NCBI GenBank assembly: GCA_019456405.1
Contig: WJXM01000006.1
Span: 1 to 48,176, forward strand
Direction of reading: 5' to 3'
DNA: 48,176 bases
From: Ferrovum sp.
GTDB taxonomy: Bacteria > Pseudomonadota > Gammaproteobacteria > Burkholderiales > Ferrovaceae
Of the stretch, positions 30,860 through 38,793 are shown one piece after another. Positions within the stretch are counted from its first letter, which is position 1. Every line of letters starts with the position of its first letter. The notes under the pieces are model-generated. The model was not told the DNA's origin. It saw only the letters and a list, made by a program, of their open reading frames with translations, and did not search any database. The position numbers were made by a program, and so were the translations under genes.

Positions 30860-31311
30860 GATTCCGGTGAAACTTGGGGAAGTTTGACGATGGTCAGCCA
30901 GAAAGATTCGATGGATTGCACGACTTTGATGAACTGATCGAGGTTGACGGGCTTGGTGACATAGCAATTGACGTGCAGATCATAGGATCGCAGAATGTCC
31001 GCCTCAGCATCGGAAGAAGAAATGACGACAACGGGGATGCGTTTGAACTCCGGGGTGGACTTGATGGTGGCCAACACTTCCCGACCATCAATTTTGGGCA
31101 GGTTGAGATCGAGAAGAATGACATCCGGACGGGGCGCATTTTCATAAGGTGCTTCCTGGCGCAAAAAACGCAAGGCTTCCAGACCATCGTGGACGACGTT
31201 CAGGTTGTTGTAAAGTTTGCTTTCTGCGAGGGCTTCCTTGGTCAGTCGCACGTCCCCCGGGTTGTCTTCCACCAGCAGGAACTCGGCTGGTCGCCCCATC
31301 AGTCCGCTCAT
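30856..31311 (-). CDS. Single-domain (Rcp1-type) response regulator
   Basis: A 151-residue stand-alone receiver. [18 protein letters not shown] supplies the acidic pocket, [20 protein letters not shown] the phosphoacceptor Asp, VVVISSS the Thr/Ser, and CYVTKPVNL the Lys. The long loop and the NPGDVRL sequence resemble Rcp1-type regulators, partners of phytochrome-like kinases. There is no output domain. It lies between a globin histidine kinase (stop five bases upstream) and a receiver-GGDEF-EAL gene (4-bp overlap), so it may be a phosphotransfer intermediate or sink. AAGGAG precedes the ATG. Confidence 0.93.
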   Translation of the reverse strand: MSGLMGRPAEFLLVEDNPGDVRLTKEALAESKLYNNLNVVHDGLEALRFLRQEAPYENAPRPDVILLDLNLPKIDGREVLATIKSTPEFKRIPVVVISSSDAEADILRSYDLHVNCYVTKPVNLDQFIKVVQSIESFWLTIVKLPQVSPES

Positions 31312-31316
31312 TTTAT

Positions 31317-32885
31317 TTACTCCTTGATCAACGTGAATTGAAACAGAGACCCGGTACCGTTCGGAGCCGGTTCCACCCATATCGTTCCGTGATGACGTTC
31401 CACGATCTTTTTACAGAGTGCCAGGCCAATGCCCGTGCCAGGGTATTCCTGACGACTGTGCAGTCGTTGGAAGATCGAAAAAACCTGTTGCGCATACTCT
31501 GGTGCGATTCCGATGCCATTGTCCAGCACGGAAAATAACCATTCGTGTTCTTTTTCCAGAACCTCGATGTGAATTCTGGGTGTATCCTTACTTCGGAATT
31601 TGATGGCATTGCCGATCAGATTCTGGAATAACTGCACCAGTTGGGTCGTGTCTCCATGAACCATGGGAAGAGGGCCATGGGTGACCAGAGACTGGGTATC
31701 CTCCAGGGTGCTTTTCAGATTGAAGAGGGCGCGATTCAGGATGAGTTGGGTATCGACCAACTTGTGTTGGCTGCCCTGAGTGCCAATCCGTGAGAAGGTG
31801 AGAAGGTCATTGATCAGTTGCTGCATGCGTTCGGCACCATCCACGGCATAGTGAATGAATTCGTCGGCATCTGCGTCAAGTTTCCCCTGGTAGCGTCGTG
31901 CCAGCAATTGGGTATAACTGGCAACCATGCGCAGGGGTTCTTGCAGATCATGGGAGGCAATATAGGCAAACTGTTCGAGGTCCCGATTGGAGCGGAACAA
32001 TTCCTCTGTTCTTGCCGCGAGGTCGGCCTGGTTGCGTTTGGCTTCCGTGATATCGGTAAATTCGATGACCCATTGCCGATGGTCCGGGTGGGAAGCATCC
32101 ATGCTCATGATCGTGACTTTAGCCGGGAAAGCATGGGTTCCGACCCGATTCAATTCGACTTCTCCCTGCCATTGTTCCTGTTCGAGCGCGTTGCTGCACA
32201 GTTCCGCGAAGGAGGGGGAGGCGGCTGAAGGCAGGGACATCAGTTCCGTGAAGGAGGTGCCCATCAACAGGTTGGGGGGAATGCCGATCAGTCGCCCGGA
32301 CATCTTGTTGGCATGTTGGATGATGCCGTCGGTATCGGTAATGACCACGCCTTCGATATTGTCCTGAAAGACCTTGGAAAGGAGGGTGAGTTGTTCGTGC
32401 TCGGCGCGAAAATAGGCCTCGGTGGTCAAACTGATGTCAAACAAGGCGACTTTGACGAGAGACAAGGTTCGCTCCAGCGCATCTGCCGGATGCGCTTCAT
32501 GAATATGGCGGAGAATCCCGACCAGATAACGACAAAAGGCGCCGATATACCACTCGGGTTTCAGCCCGATTTTATGATGTCGCTGGCCTACCAGGAAACG
32601 TTGCTGGAAGAAGGACACATCGTGGGGTCCCTTGAACAGACCATGGAAATAATTTATCTGTGCCTGCAATAGCCGTTGCGCCACTTCGGGGTCATTGAAA
32701 TAGTGGCGGGTTTCATCCAGTTGGGCGAGATGGGCGTTGAGTGTCCGGGCTGTTTCCTCCAGGGCGGGCTCATTTTTTGGCAAGGAACTCTGGAGCAGGA
32801 GAAAGTCATTCTCTTCCAGCCCGATAAAGTTTTTTCTCAAGGCCAGTTCGCTGGGATCGATGGGAGGGAGTGCGCGGTCACTCAA
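31317..32885 (-). CDS. Globin-coupled (protoglobin-PAS) sensor histidine kinase
   Basis: A 522-residue soluble kinase with no membrane segment. Residues 1-165 look like a protoglobin sensor: [20 protein letters not shown] carries the expected proximal histidine (His103). A PAS domain follows (about 168-285). HisKA has [15 protein letters not shown] with phosphoacceptor His312. The ATPase domain shows [24 protein letters not shown] and [14 protein letters not shown]. Globin-coupled kinases sense O2 (or NO/CO) through bound haem. The start is TTG at 32885, seven bases after GGAG, overlapping the upstream gene by 8 bp; no better start is visible. It probably phosphorylates one or both adjacent receivers. 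Confidence 0.92.
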   Translation of the reverse strand: MSDRALPPIDPSELALRKNFIGLEENDFLLLQSSLPKNEPALEETARTLNAHLAQLDETRHYFNDPEVAQRLLQAQINYFHGLFKGPHDVSFFQQRFLVGQRHHKIGLKPEWYIGAFCRYLVGILRHIHEAHPADALERTLSLVKVALFDISLTTEAYFRAEHEQLTLLSKVFQDNIEGVVITDTDGIIQHANKMSGRLIGIPPNLLMGTSFTELMSLPSAASPSFAELCSNALEQEQWQGEVELNRVGTHAFPAKVTIMSMDASHPDHRQWVIEFTDITEAKRNQADLAARTEELFRSNRDLEQFAYIASHDLQEPLRMVASYTQLLARRYQGKLDADADEFIHYAVDGAERMQQLINDLLTFSRIGTQGSQHKLVDTQLILNRALFNLKSTLEDTQSLVTHGPLPMVHGDTTQLVQLFQNLIGNAIKFRSKDTPRIHIEVLEKEHEWLFSVLDNGIGIAPEYAQQVFSIFQRLHSRQEYPGTGIGLALCKKIVERHHGTIWVEPAPNGTGSLFQFTLIKE

Positions 32886-35115
32886 GTTTTTTCTCCGGAA
32901 GAACGAGTTTTTTCGTGGGAGAAGTCATGTTCGAGACGGGAAGTCCAAGGTAAAATCCCTGTGCATAATTGATTCCCATGTCGACCAGTGCCATGAGGAC
33001 TTCACGGGATTCCACGAACTCGGCCACGGTTAAAATACCCAATTCCTGACACAGTTGGTTGAGGTTTTTGATCAGAATATAGTCGATTTTCGAGTTGAGG
33101 ATGTTTCTGACGAAGGCCCCGTCGAGTTTGACGAAATCAAAGCGAAGTTCCCGCAGGTAATGAAAGGAGTTATAACCACTGCCAAAATCATCCAGGGCGA
33201 AGGAGAATCCCTTATCCCTCAAGTTGGTCAGAAATTTACGCATGTTGGTCATATCGCCGATGGCGTCCCTTTCCAGGATTTCGAACACGATGAGATTGGG
33301 CGAAAGGGACAACTGGCGGCAGAGTTGTTCGGCAAAGCCGAGAATTCCGCGTCCCTGAATCTCCTGGGCAGAAAGATTCAGGAACAGGCGCGGCAGGGGG
33401 AGACCTTTTTCCTTGAGCGCATGCAGGGCAGTGAAGGCATTTTCCAGAATGACCCGATCCAGTTCCCGGCCCAGTCCATACTTTTCAATGGTTTCTATGA
33501 ACATTCCCGCAGAGGTGGTATCCCCATTGAGTTCCTTCATGCGCGCCAAAGTCTCGAAGGCCACGACTTCGCCGGTTTTGAGATCGAACATGGACTGATA
33601 GTAGGGGATGATGCGCTGGCTCTTGAGGGCCTGACGCAATTTTTCGGCATTGTCGCGGATGGTGCGACCTGCCTGTAATTCACCGGAGGAACGGATGGTG
33701 CCGACACCGTCTTTTCCCATTTGTTTGGCCCGGTACAACCCCACATCGACCCCGGTCATCAGGTCGGCTACCTTGTCCCCATCCTCCGGAAAGGTGACGA
33801 TGCCGATGGAGGTGGTAATGTGGAACTCCTTTCCATCGGGGCTGAGGAAGCACAGTTCGCGTAGCCCGAGGCGCAGTTTCTCGGCCACGGCAACGCCGCC
33901 TTCCTTGTCCGTTTCCGTCAGGATGACGGCAAATTCATCTCCGCCGATACGGGTGGCAATATCCCCTTTGCGCATGGAATGGATGATGATCTCCGCGACC
34001 TGTTTCAGTACGCTGTCTCCGCAGGGGTGTCCGTAGGTGTCGTTGACATCCTTGAAATCGTCCAGATCCAGCATCAACACGCAAAAGTTATGGCGATGGC
34101 GCTCGGAACGACCTTCCTCGTAACTGAGCAGTTCCTGGAAATAACGGCGGTTGTGCAGTCCGGTCAAGGGATCATGGGTGGAATAATATTCGAGTTCAGC
34201 CAAGGTGCGGCTCAGGGTTTTGCTGGACCCGACGACCATGACCATGACTGCGAGGGTAGAACGAATGACGCTGGCTTCCTGCGCCGACAATTTTTTGGAC
34301 GAGCCGAAGGCCAATCCCAATACCCCATCCAGAGTGGACATTTCCAGATCCGGGACGGGGACCGTGATCATTTCCACATGGTGATCCAGGTGCAGGTGAA
34401 TGGATTCGCTGGTGGGGATATAAAATTCCTCGATGTCCAGGGGCGCATCTTTGGGCAGTTTGAGTTGTTCGAGGACCTCGCCGACCAAATGGGTTTTGGC
34501 CATGGCCTTTATTTCATCAGAGTAATCGCCTAGGTAGTACAGATAAAGCGACAACCCCCTTTCTTCCACAAAGGCGATGAAAAAGAAATTAAAGGGAAAA
34601 ATGGTGTGAAAGCCGGAGAGTATCTCCTGGACGAACGCTTTCCACTGGGTCACTTTTTCATGGGACAGCATGATGGTTTCGAGGATTTTGCTTTGTCGTT
34701 CCAGCAGATCCTTTTCCACCAGGGAATTTTTGAAGCCTTCTATGGTATGGTTGAATTCCAGTGCAATTTGTTGCAAAAGGGCGACGTTTTGCGACCATTG
34801 GCGCTGGCGTTCCTTGAACAGGATTTCCAGAGCCCGTTCCAGCCTGTCGTAGCGTGAACGACCGGACAGAAGCCGCTCGGAAAGATAAGACCGATCTTCT
34901 TCCTTCAGATTGAGTTCACCCACCAGGGAAAGGGTATGGTCCAGGTGTTCGGAGAGTTCCTGGTGAACGCTTTTGACCAGTTCGCTGATGTTGTTTGTGA
35001 AGAGCTGGGAGCGGACCTGACTTTCCAGGAGGGAAGCGATCCGTTCGACGACATACATCCGCGTCCTTTCCAGATCGACGGTCGATTCCTCAGTCGGTGA
35101 TTCCGATGTTTTCAT
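32878..35115 (-). CDS. GAF-GGDEF-EAL bifunctional c-di-GMP protein
   Basis: A 745-residue cytosolic protein. The N-terminal 150 residues are helical and probably coiled-coil. A GAF-like domain spans about 150-300. The GGDEF domain is intact (GGDEF at 391-395, inhibitory RKGD at 382-385). The EAL domain keeps the catalytic set: FETLAR (520-525), FLNLS (578-582), FEILE (611-615), LDDFGSG (641-647), Lys663, AEFVE and Gln719. Both synthesis and hydrolysis of c-di-GMP are thus possible. The ATG at 35115 lies four bases after the ODP gene stop. The 3' end overlaps the globin kinase gene by 8 bp. Confidence 0.92.
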   Translation of the reverse strand: MKTSESPTEESTVDLERTRMYVVERIASLLESQVRSQLFTNNISELVKSVHQELSEHLDHTLSLVGELNLKEEDRSYLSERLLSGRSRYDRLERALEILFKERQRQWSQNVALLQQIALEFNHTIEGFKNSLVEKDLLERQSKILETIMLSHEKVTQWKAFVQEILSGFHTIFPFNFFFIAFVEERGLSLYLYYLGDYSDEIKAMAKTHLVGEVLEQLKLPKDAPLDIEEFYIPTSESIHLHLDHHVEMITVPVPDLEMSTLDGVLGLAFGSSKKLSAQEASVIRSTLAVMVMVVGSSKTLSRTLAELEYYSTHDPLTGLHNRRYFQELLSYEEGRSERHRHNFCVLMLDLDDFKDVNDTYGHPCGDSVLKQVAEIIIHSMRKGDIATRIGGDEFAVILTETDKEGGVAVAEKLRLGLRELCFLSPDGKEFHITTSIGIVTFPEDGDKVADLMTGVDVGLYRAKQMGKDGVGTIRSSGELQAGRTIRDNAEKLRQALKSQRIIPYYQSMFDLKTGEVVAFETLARMKELNGDTTSAGMFIETIEKYGLGRELDRVILENAFTALHALKEKGLPLPRLFLNLSAQEIQGRGILGFAEQLCRQLSLSPNLIVFEILERDAIGDMTNMRKFLTNLRDKGFSFALDDFGSGYNSFHYLRELRFDFVKLDGAFVRNILNSKIDYILIKNLNQLCQELGILTVAEFVESREVLMALVDMGINYAQGFYLGLPVSNMTSPTKKLVLPEKKLE

Positions 35116-35119
35116 CAAG

Positions 35120-35887
35120 TCAGGCCGATCGGAATATTCCTGGGGCGGTCATCAAGTCGATGCCGCATTCCAGTTCTCTGAACCACGCCAGGAAGTCCTT
35201 GACCGATTGACCACGGTAAATGGGTCCATGTTGCGGGGCAATCATTTGGAGATCCAGTGTGGAGACCATGTCTACCCAGAGTCGGGCGGCCCGATTGCCA
35301 CACATGTAGCGCCGGTGGAACCATTCGACGTAGGGCAGGTGTTGGGAAAAATCGTCGACGAAGGGGTAATCCAGGTCGTCGGGGAGCATGGCGGCCCCGA
35401 TGTCGCCGGAAAAAAGAATTCTGGCGACCGGATCGTAGACATTGATCTGTCCTTCGGAGTGCAGAAAATGTGCGGGAAGGAGTTGAAGATCAAAACCCGG
35501 CTCCAGGGTACAGGTCATCCCCGCATCCGGGACGCCGATGAAACGTTCCATGGATTTGATGCCATAGTGCGGCAGAAAGCGTAGCCAGATACGCGAGACA
35601 TATACGGGCGCCTGGGTCAATTCGAGCCAGGTGGAGATGCCGCCGACGATGTCCGGATCCTGGTGGGAAAGCATGATGGCTTTCAGATTGTCAGGAGACG
35701 TATGGCGCAGAAGTTCGGCCAATACGCGCGGCATCACTCCGAATCCGCCAGGGTCCAACAGGACCGCCGAATCCCCTTCCATGACGAGGTACTGATTCGA
35801 ACGAACCCCCCCTTCGTCTCCCGGTTCGCTTTCGTTCAACAGGATGAATTTGTGAGTATTGGAGCGATGCAGCGTAATGTTACGCAT
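35120..35887 (-). CDS. ODP-type diiron metallo-beta-lactamase-fold protein (putative O2 sensor)
   Basis: A 255-residue MBL-fold protein of the ODP/flavodiiron group but without a flavodoxin domain. The iron ligand pattern is SHQDPDIVGG (His75, Asp77, Asp79), LPAHFLHSEG (His140 or His143), LFSGDIGA (Asp162) and APQHGPIY (His220). The HQDPD form, instead of HxExDH of flavodiiron reductases, is what I know from oxygen-binding diiron proteins such as Treponema denticola ODP. No redox partner is adjacent. As first gene of an operon with a globin kinase and c-di-GMP enzymes, an O2-sensing role fits. The ATG at 35887 begins the conserved part; ATG 35914 is an alternative. Confidence 0.85.
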   Translation of the reverse strand: MRNITLHRSNTHKFILLNESEPGDEGGVRSNQYLVMEGDSAVLLDPGGFGVMPRVLAELLRHTSPDNLKAIMLSHQDPDIVGGISTWLELTQAPVYVSRIWLRFLPHYGIKSMERFIGVPDAGMTCTLEPGFDLQLLPAHFLHSEGQINVYDPVARILFSGDIGAAMLPDDLDYPFVDDFSQHLPYVEWFHRRYMCGNRAARLWVDMVSTLDLQMIAPQHGPIYRGQSVKDFLAWFRELECGIDLMTAPGIFRSA

Positions 35888-35950
35888 GGATGGTTTTCCC
35901 CCGGAGCACGCCATTGAGGATACTTTCGGCGTATTCTATTATTGTGGGAG

Positions 35951-35969
35951 GATGATATCATCGTGCCAA
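35951..35969 (-). promoter_or_regulatory. Palindrome and partial sigma-54-like site ahead of the signalling operon
   Basis: The 124-bp spacer holds the perfect 12-bp palindrome GATGATATCATC (35951-35962). On the minus strand TTGGCACG (35962-35969) is a perfect sigma-54 -24 element, but the -12 position reads TATCA instead of TTGCA. A TAGAAT hexamer (35935-35940) lies downstream and could be a sigma-70 -10. Which of these is used is unclear. Confidence 0.35.
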
Positions 35970-36038
35970 GGGGGATGTACATAGACCGTTTTTGCTATTT
36001 TCCTGTAATAAAAACATGACAGGGGGAGGAAATCCGGT

Positions 36039-38633
36039 TCATCTGATTTTTTCGAGGAGCCACTGAAGCAATCGATCACTGGATTCCTGATATTGGTTAG
36101 GAGAATTTGAGGTGGTGAGAACCTCCAGATGTTTGATCCCGATTTCGTTTTCCAGTGGATGACGTAACAGGAAATTTCTGAGGGGGCAGGTCTCCGGGGA
36201 CGGTACGAAAAATTGGGGAGTCGTGGGATCAAACCTCAGGTGGCGCCAATAATAGGCCAAGGCACCCAGATAAGATTGAAACGTATTTTGGGTGGCGAGG
36301 TTGAAATCGATGGGGCAAGTCCAGGATTTCAGGGCCTTGATCGGCATGGGTCTGGCGAGCGCGTATCCCTGACCAAACCGTCCACCCAGAAGCGTGACGA
36401 CCTCAATGATATCCATGTTTTCCAGGCCTTCGACGATCACGGTTCGTTCAAAATCCTGACCGATCCGGATCATGGTTCGAATCAGTTTCAATGTCTTGAT
36501 CGGATCGGAAGAGATGTTTTTCAGGATCGATCTGTCGATTTTTATGATATCAAAGGGAAAATCCGAGAAACGCTGAAGGCTGCTGTAACCGGAACCCAGA
36601 TCATCGATGGCCAGTTGGACACCCAACAAATTCAAACGTTTCATGGCCCGATCCACTTCATGGATGTCAAACTCCTGGTCTTCCAGTAATTCCAGGGTCA
36701 ACTGTTGGGGCAGCACCGCATGCTTGCGCAGATTCTCATCGATCCACATCGCACACTCGGGGTGGAGGAGGGTGCTGGGTGGAAGGTTCAGGGCGACATG
36801 AATTTCCTGACCATTTTCCCGGCTGGTTTTAATCAGTTCGAGACATTGTTCCAGACCTTGAAGGAAAAGGGTGGTCAGGTCGCTGGCGCGCAATGCGGGG
36901 ATGAACTCATTGGGCGGGATGACTTGCCCTGAGGGATCTATCAGGCGGGCCAGGGCTTCGATCTTGACCAGGTTTCCCGTATAGAGGTCGATGACGGGTT
37001 GAACGAACATTTTCAGTCCGTTCGAATGCAATAATTTTCGATAAAAAGAGGAATTCGGGGTCTCTGGGGACCGGGTCACCGTATGGTAGGTCACTGAAAT
37101 CTGATGCCAGCGATTTTGTAACGAGGTGATGAAGGTCTGGATCCAGTCTGCTGCAAACTGATGGGGATAGCGGCCAATCAGGACAAGAATGGATTCGATG
37201 TCCTGAGCGCCGCGGATCGGGATGGCCACTGCGCTACGCACTCCAAGTGGGCGGAAAAATGGTTGCCAGATCTGGGTTCTCGGATCTTGGCCGTAGGCAT
37301 TGCTGGTTTGCACCTGCCCTGTGTGCCAGGCATAGGCAATCAGACCTTGCCCCCCCGGAGAACGGGTATCCAGGAGGGGTTGCGTGCCTGGAGTACCCAG
37401 AATTCGGGTCAACTCTGAAGACAGTGTTCCGGAACTTCGTTCAATGGAAAAAGAGCCATGGGTGTTGGGGCGCAAAATTTGACAGGCCAGAATGCCGGGG
37501 AGAGCGGCCAGATCATCCAGTTCGGATTGTTTTTTCCTTCCATGGGTGAGGGGAGGAACGGAAAGATGCGCATTGTATTGATCCATGACCATCTGGATGT
37601 GATCCAGTTGGACTTCGACGTCCAGCAACAATCGAGCTGCCATGGCGCGCATGATCTTGTGGCGCTCTCGGGCCATGAGCGGCATGGTATCGAGATGTTG
37701 GCGAAAGATTCCCCAATAGGTGCTCATGGCGCGGGTCAGCCAGGAGCCTGAAACGCCGACGAGCGCGTGAACCTGGCCTGCCTGGCTGGCCCGCGCAGTG
37801 ATGGATTCAACGGTACTTTGGGGAGCAATCAAGGCTTTCAGATGGTTGGCCTGTGTTTCAAGCAGTTTTTCCCATTCGTCGGGAGTTAAACATTGGAGAA
37901 TCTTCGAGGGAGTGGACTGTTGTTGCAAGGCCGCATAAAAAAAGCCAAAAAAATCGTTTCCGATGCGGTCCAGATGGCTTTGTACCGCATCGAGAGACAG
38001 GGTGGCATCTTCCCCAAAGGGATCAAAGGGGGGTTCGATGGACGGGCTATTGGAGGGAATGGGGCCCCAATGCCACCACTCCGGTCGGTCATGTTTGTGA
38101 ACCTTGGCCTGGTACATGGCTGCATCCGCTTTTCTGAGCAGTTCCCGGGGCCTTTTTCCATCTTCCGGGTAGAGGGCCAGCCCCATGGTCATGCCAATGG
38201 TCAGGGGTTCTTCGGATTCGGACAGCATGAACGGCGATTCTACGGCGCGGTGCAGTCGTTCCAGGCGGTTTTTGAGTTCGTTGGGGATATCGTCTCCCAA
38301 TGCATTGAATATGACAATGAATTCATCCCCCTCCAATCTGGCCAGGAAGTTTTCTTCACCGAGATTGCTTTTCAAGCGCTGGGTCAGTTCGGTCAATATG
38401 ATATCGCCTTTTTCGCGCCCCAATGAATCGTTGAGCGACTTGAAATCATCCAGGTCGATGATGCCCACGGCCATGACCTGCTGCCGTCGCATTGCCTGCT
38501 CCAGAGCCAGTGGCAAGTATTCATCCAGAGCCAGACGATTGGGTAGACCAGTCAATGGATCCGTGCGTGCCAGACTCGCTTCATCGTCCTGAGGCGAAAG
38601 AGTGACCGAATTGCCATGTTCTGGAAGAATCAC
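36039..38633 (-). CDS. GGDEF-globin-GAF-EAL protein
   Basis: An 864-residue cytosolic protein. The GGDEF domain comes first (about 20-185) and reads EGDEF; no RxxD inhibitory site is seen, so cyclase activity is uncertain. Residues about 205-345 look like a sensor globin, with proximal-histidine segment GQVHALVGVSGSWLTRAM. A GAF-like region follows (about 370-540). The EAL domain (about 555-785) keeps KIEALARL, ALNLPPS, LELLEDQ, AIDDLGSGYSSL, IKIDRS, VEGLEN and GQGYALARP, so it should hydrolyse c-di-GMP. An uncharacterised tail contains WRHLRF and CPLRNFL. Starts: GTG 38633 with AGGTGG six bases upstream, or TTG 38636. It has its own promoter. Confidence 0.9.
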   Translation of the reverse strand: MILPEHGNSVTLSPQDDEASLARTDPLTGLPNRLALDEYLPLALEQAMRRQQVMAVGIIDLDDFKSLNDSLGREKGDIILTELTQRLKSNLGEENFLARLEGDEFIVIFNALGDDIPNELKNRLERLHRAVESPFMLSESEEPLTIGMTMGLALYPEDGKRPRELLRKADAAMYQAKVHKHDRPEWWHWGPIPSNSPSIEPPFDPFGEDATLSLDAVQSHLDRIGNDFFGFFYAALQQQSTPSKILQCLTPDEWEKLLETQANHLKALIAPQSTVESITARASQAGQVHALVGVSGSWLTRAMSTYWGIFRQHLDTMPLMARERHKIMRAMAARLLLDVEVQLDHIQMVMDQYNAHLSVPPLTHGRKKQSELDDLAALPGILACQILRPNTHGSFSIERSSGTLSSELTRILGTPGTQPLLDTRSPGGQGLIAYAWHTGQVQTSNAYGQDPRTQIWQPFFRPLGVRSAVAIPIRGAQDIESILVLIGRYPHQFAADWIQTFITSLQNRWHQISVTYHTVTRSPETPNSSFYRKLLHSNGLKMFVQPVIDLYTGNLVKIEALARLIDPSGQVIPPNEFIPALRASDLTTLFLQGLEQCLELIKTSRENGQEIHVALNLPPSTLLHPECAMWIDENLRKHAVLPQQLTLELLEDQEFDIHEVDRAMKRLNLLGVQLAIDDLGSGYSSLQRFSDFPFDIIKIDRSILKNISSDPIKTLKLIRTMIRIGQDFERTVIVEGLENMDIIEVVTLLGGRFGQGYALARPMPIKALKSWTCPIDFNLATQNTFQSYLGALAYYWRHLRFDPTTPQFFVPSPETCPLRNFLLRHPLENEIGIKHLEVLTTSNSPNQYQESSDRLLQWLLEKIR

Positions 38634-38758
38634 CAAAAACCACCTCGATGAAAGAGATTGACTTCGACAAAAATAACCCCCCCCGCATCCGAGAAAAGGA
38701 AGTTTGGGCTTTTTCGGAGCAGGAGAAATTGTACGACTCTTCCTGTCTGTCCGCCTAT

Positions 38759-38787
38759 TTTATAGGTGTGCCGGGTTTTTGTCTGAA
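38759..38787 (-). promoter_or_regulatory. Promoter of the GGDEF-globin-GAF-EAL gene
   Basis: TTCAGA (38782-38787) and TATAAA (38759-38764) are separated by exactly 17 bp on the minus strand. The leader would be about 120 nt, long for this genome. No c-di-GMP riboswitch consensus was recognised in it. The -10 lies within a small palindrome, CCTAT-AAA-ATAGG. Confidence 0.5.
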
Positions 38788-38793
38788 TTGTAA

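Noticed and set aside
38633-38752. c-di-GMP riboswitch in the 120-nt leader of the GGDEF-globin-GAF-EAL gene
   Set aside because: The conserved riboswitch core segments were looked for and not found; the leader holds only G- and T-rich runs.
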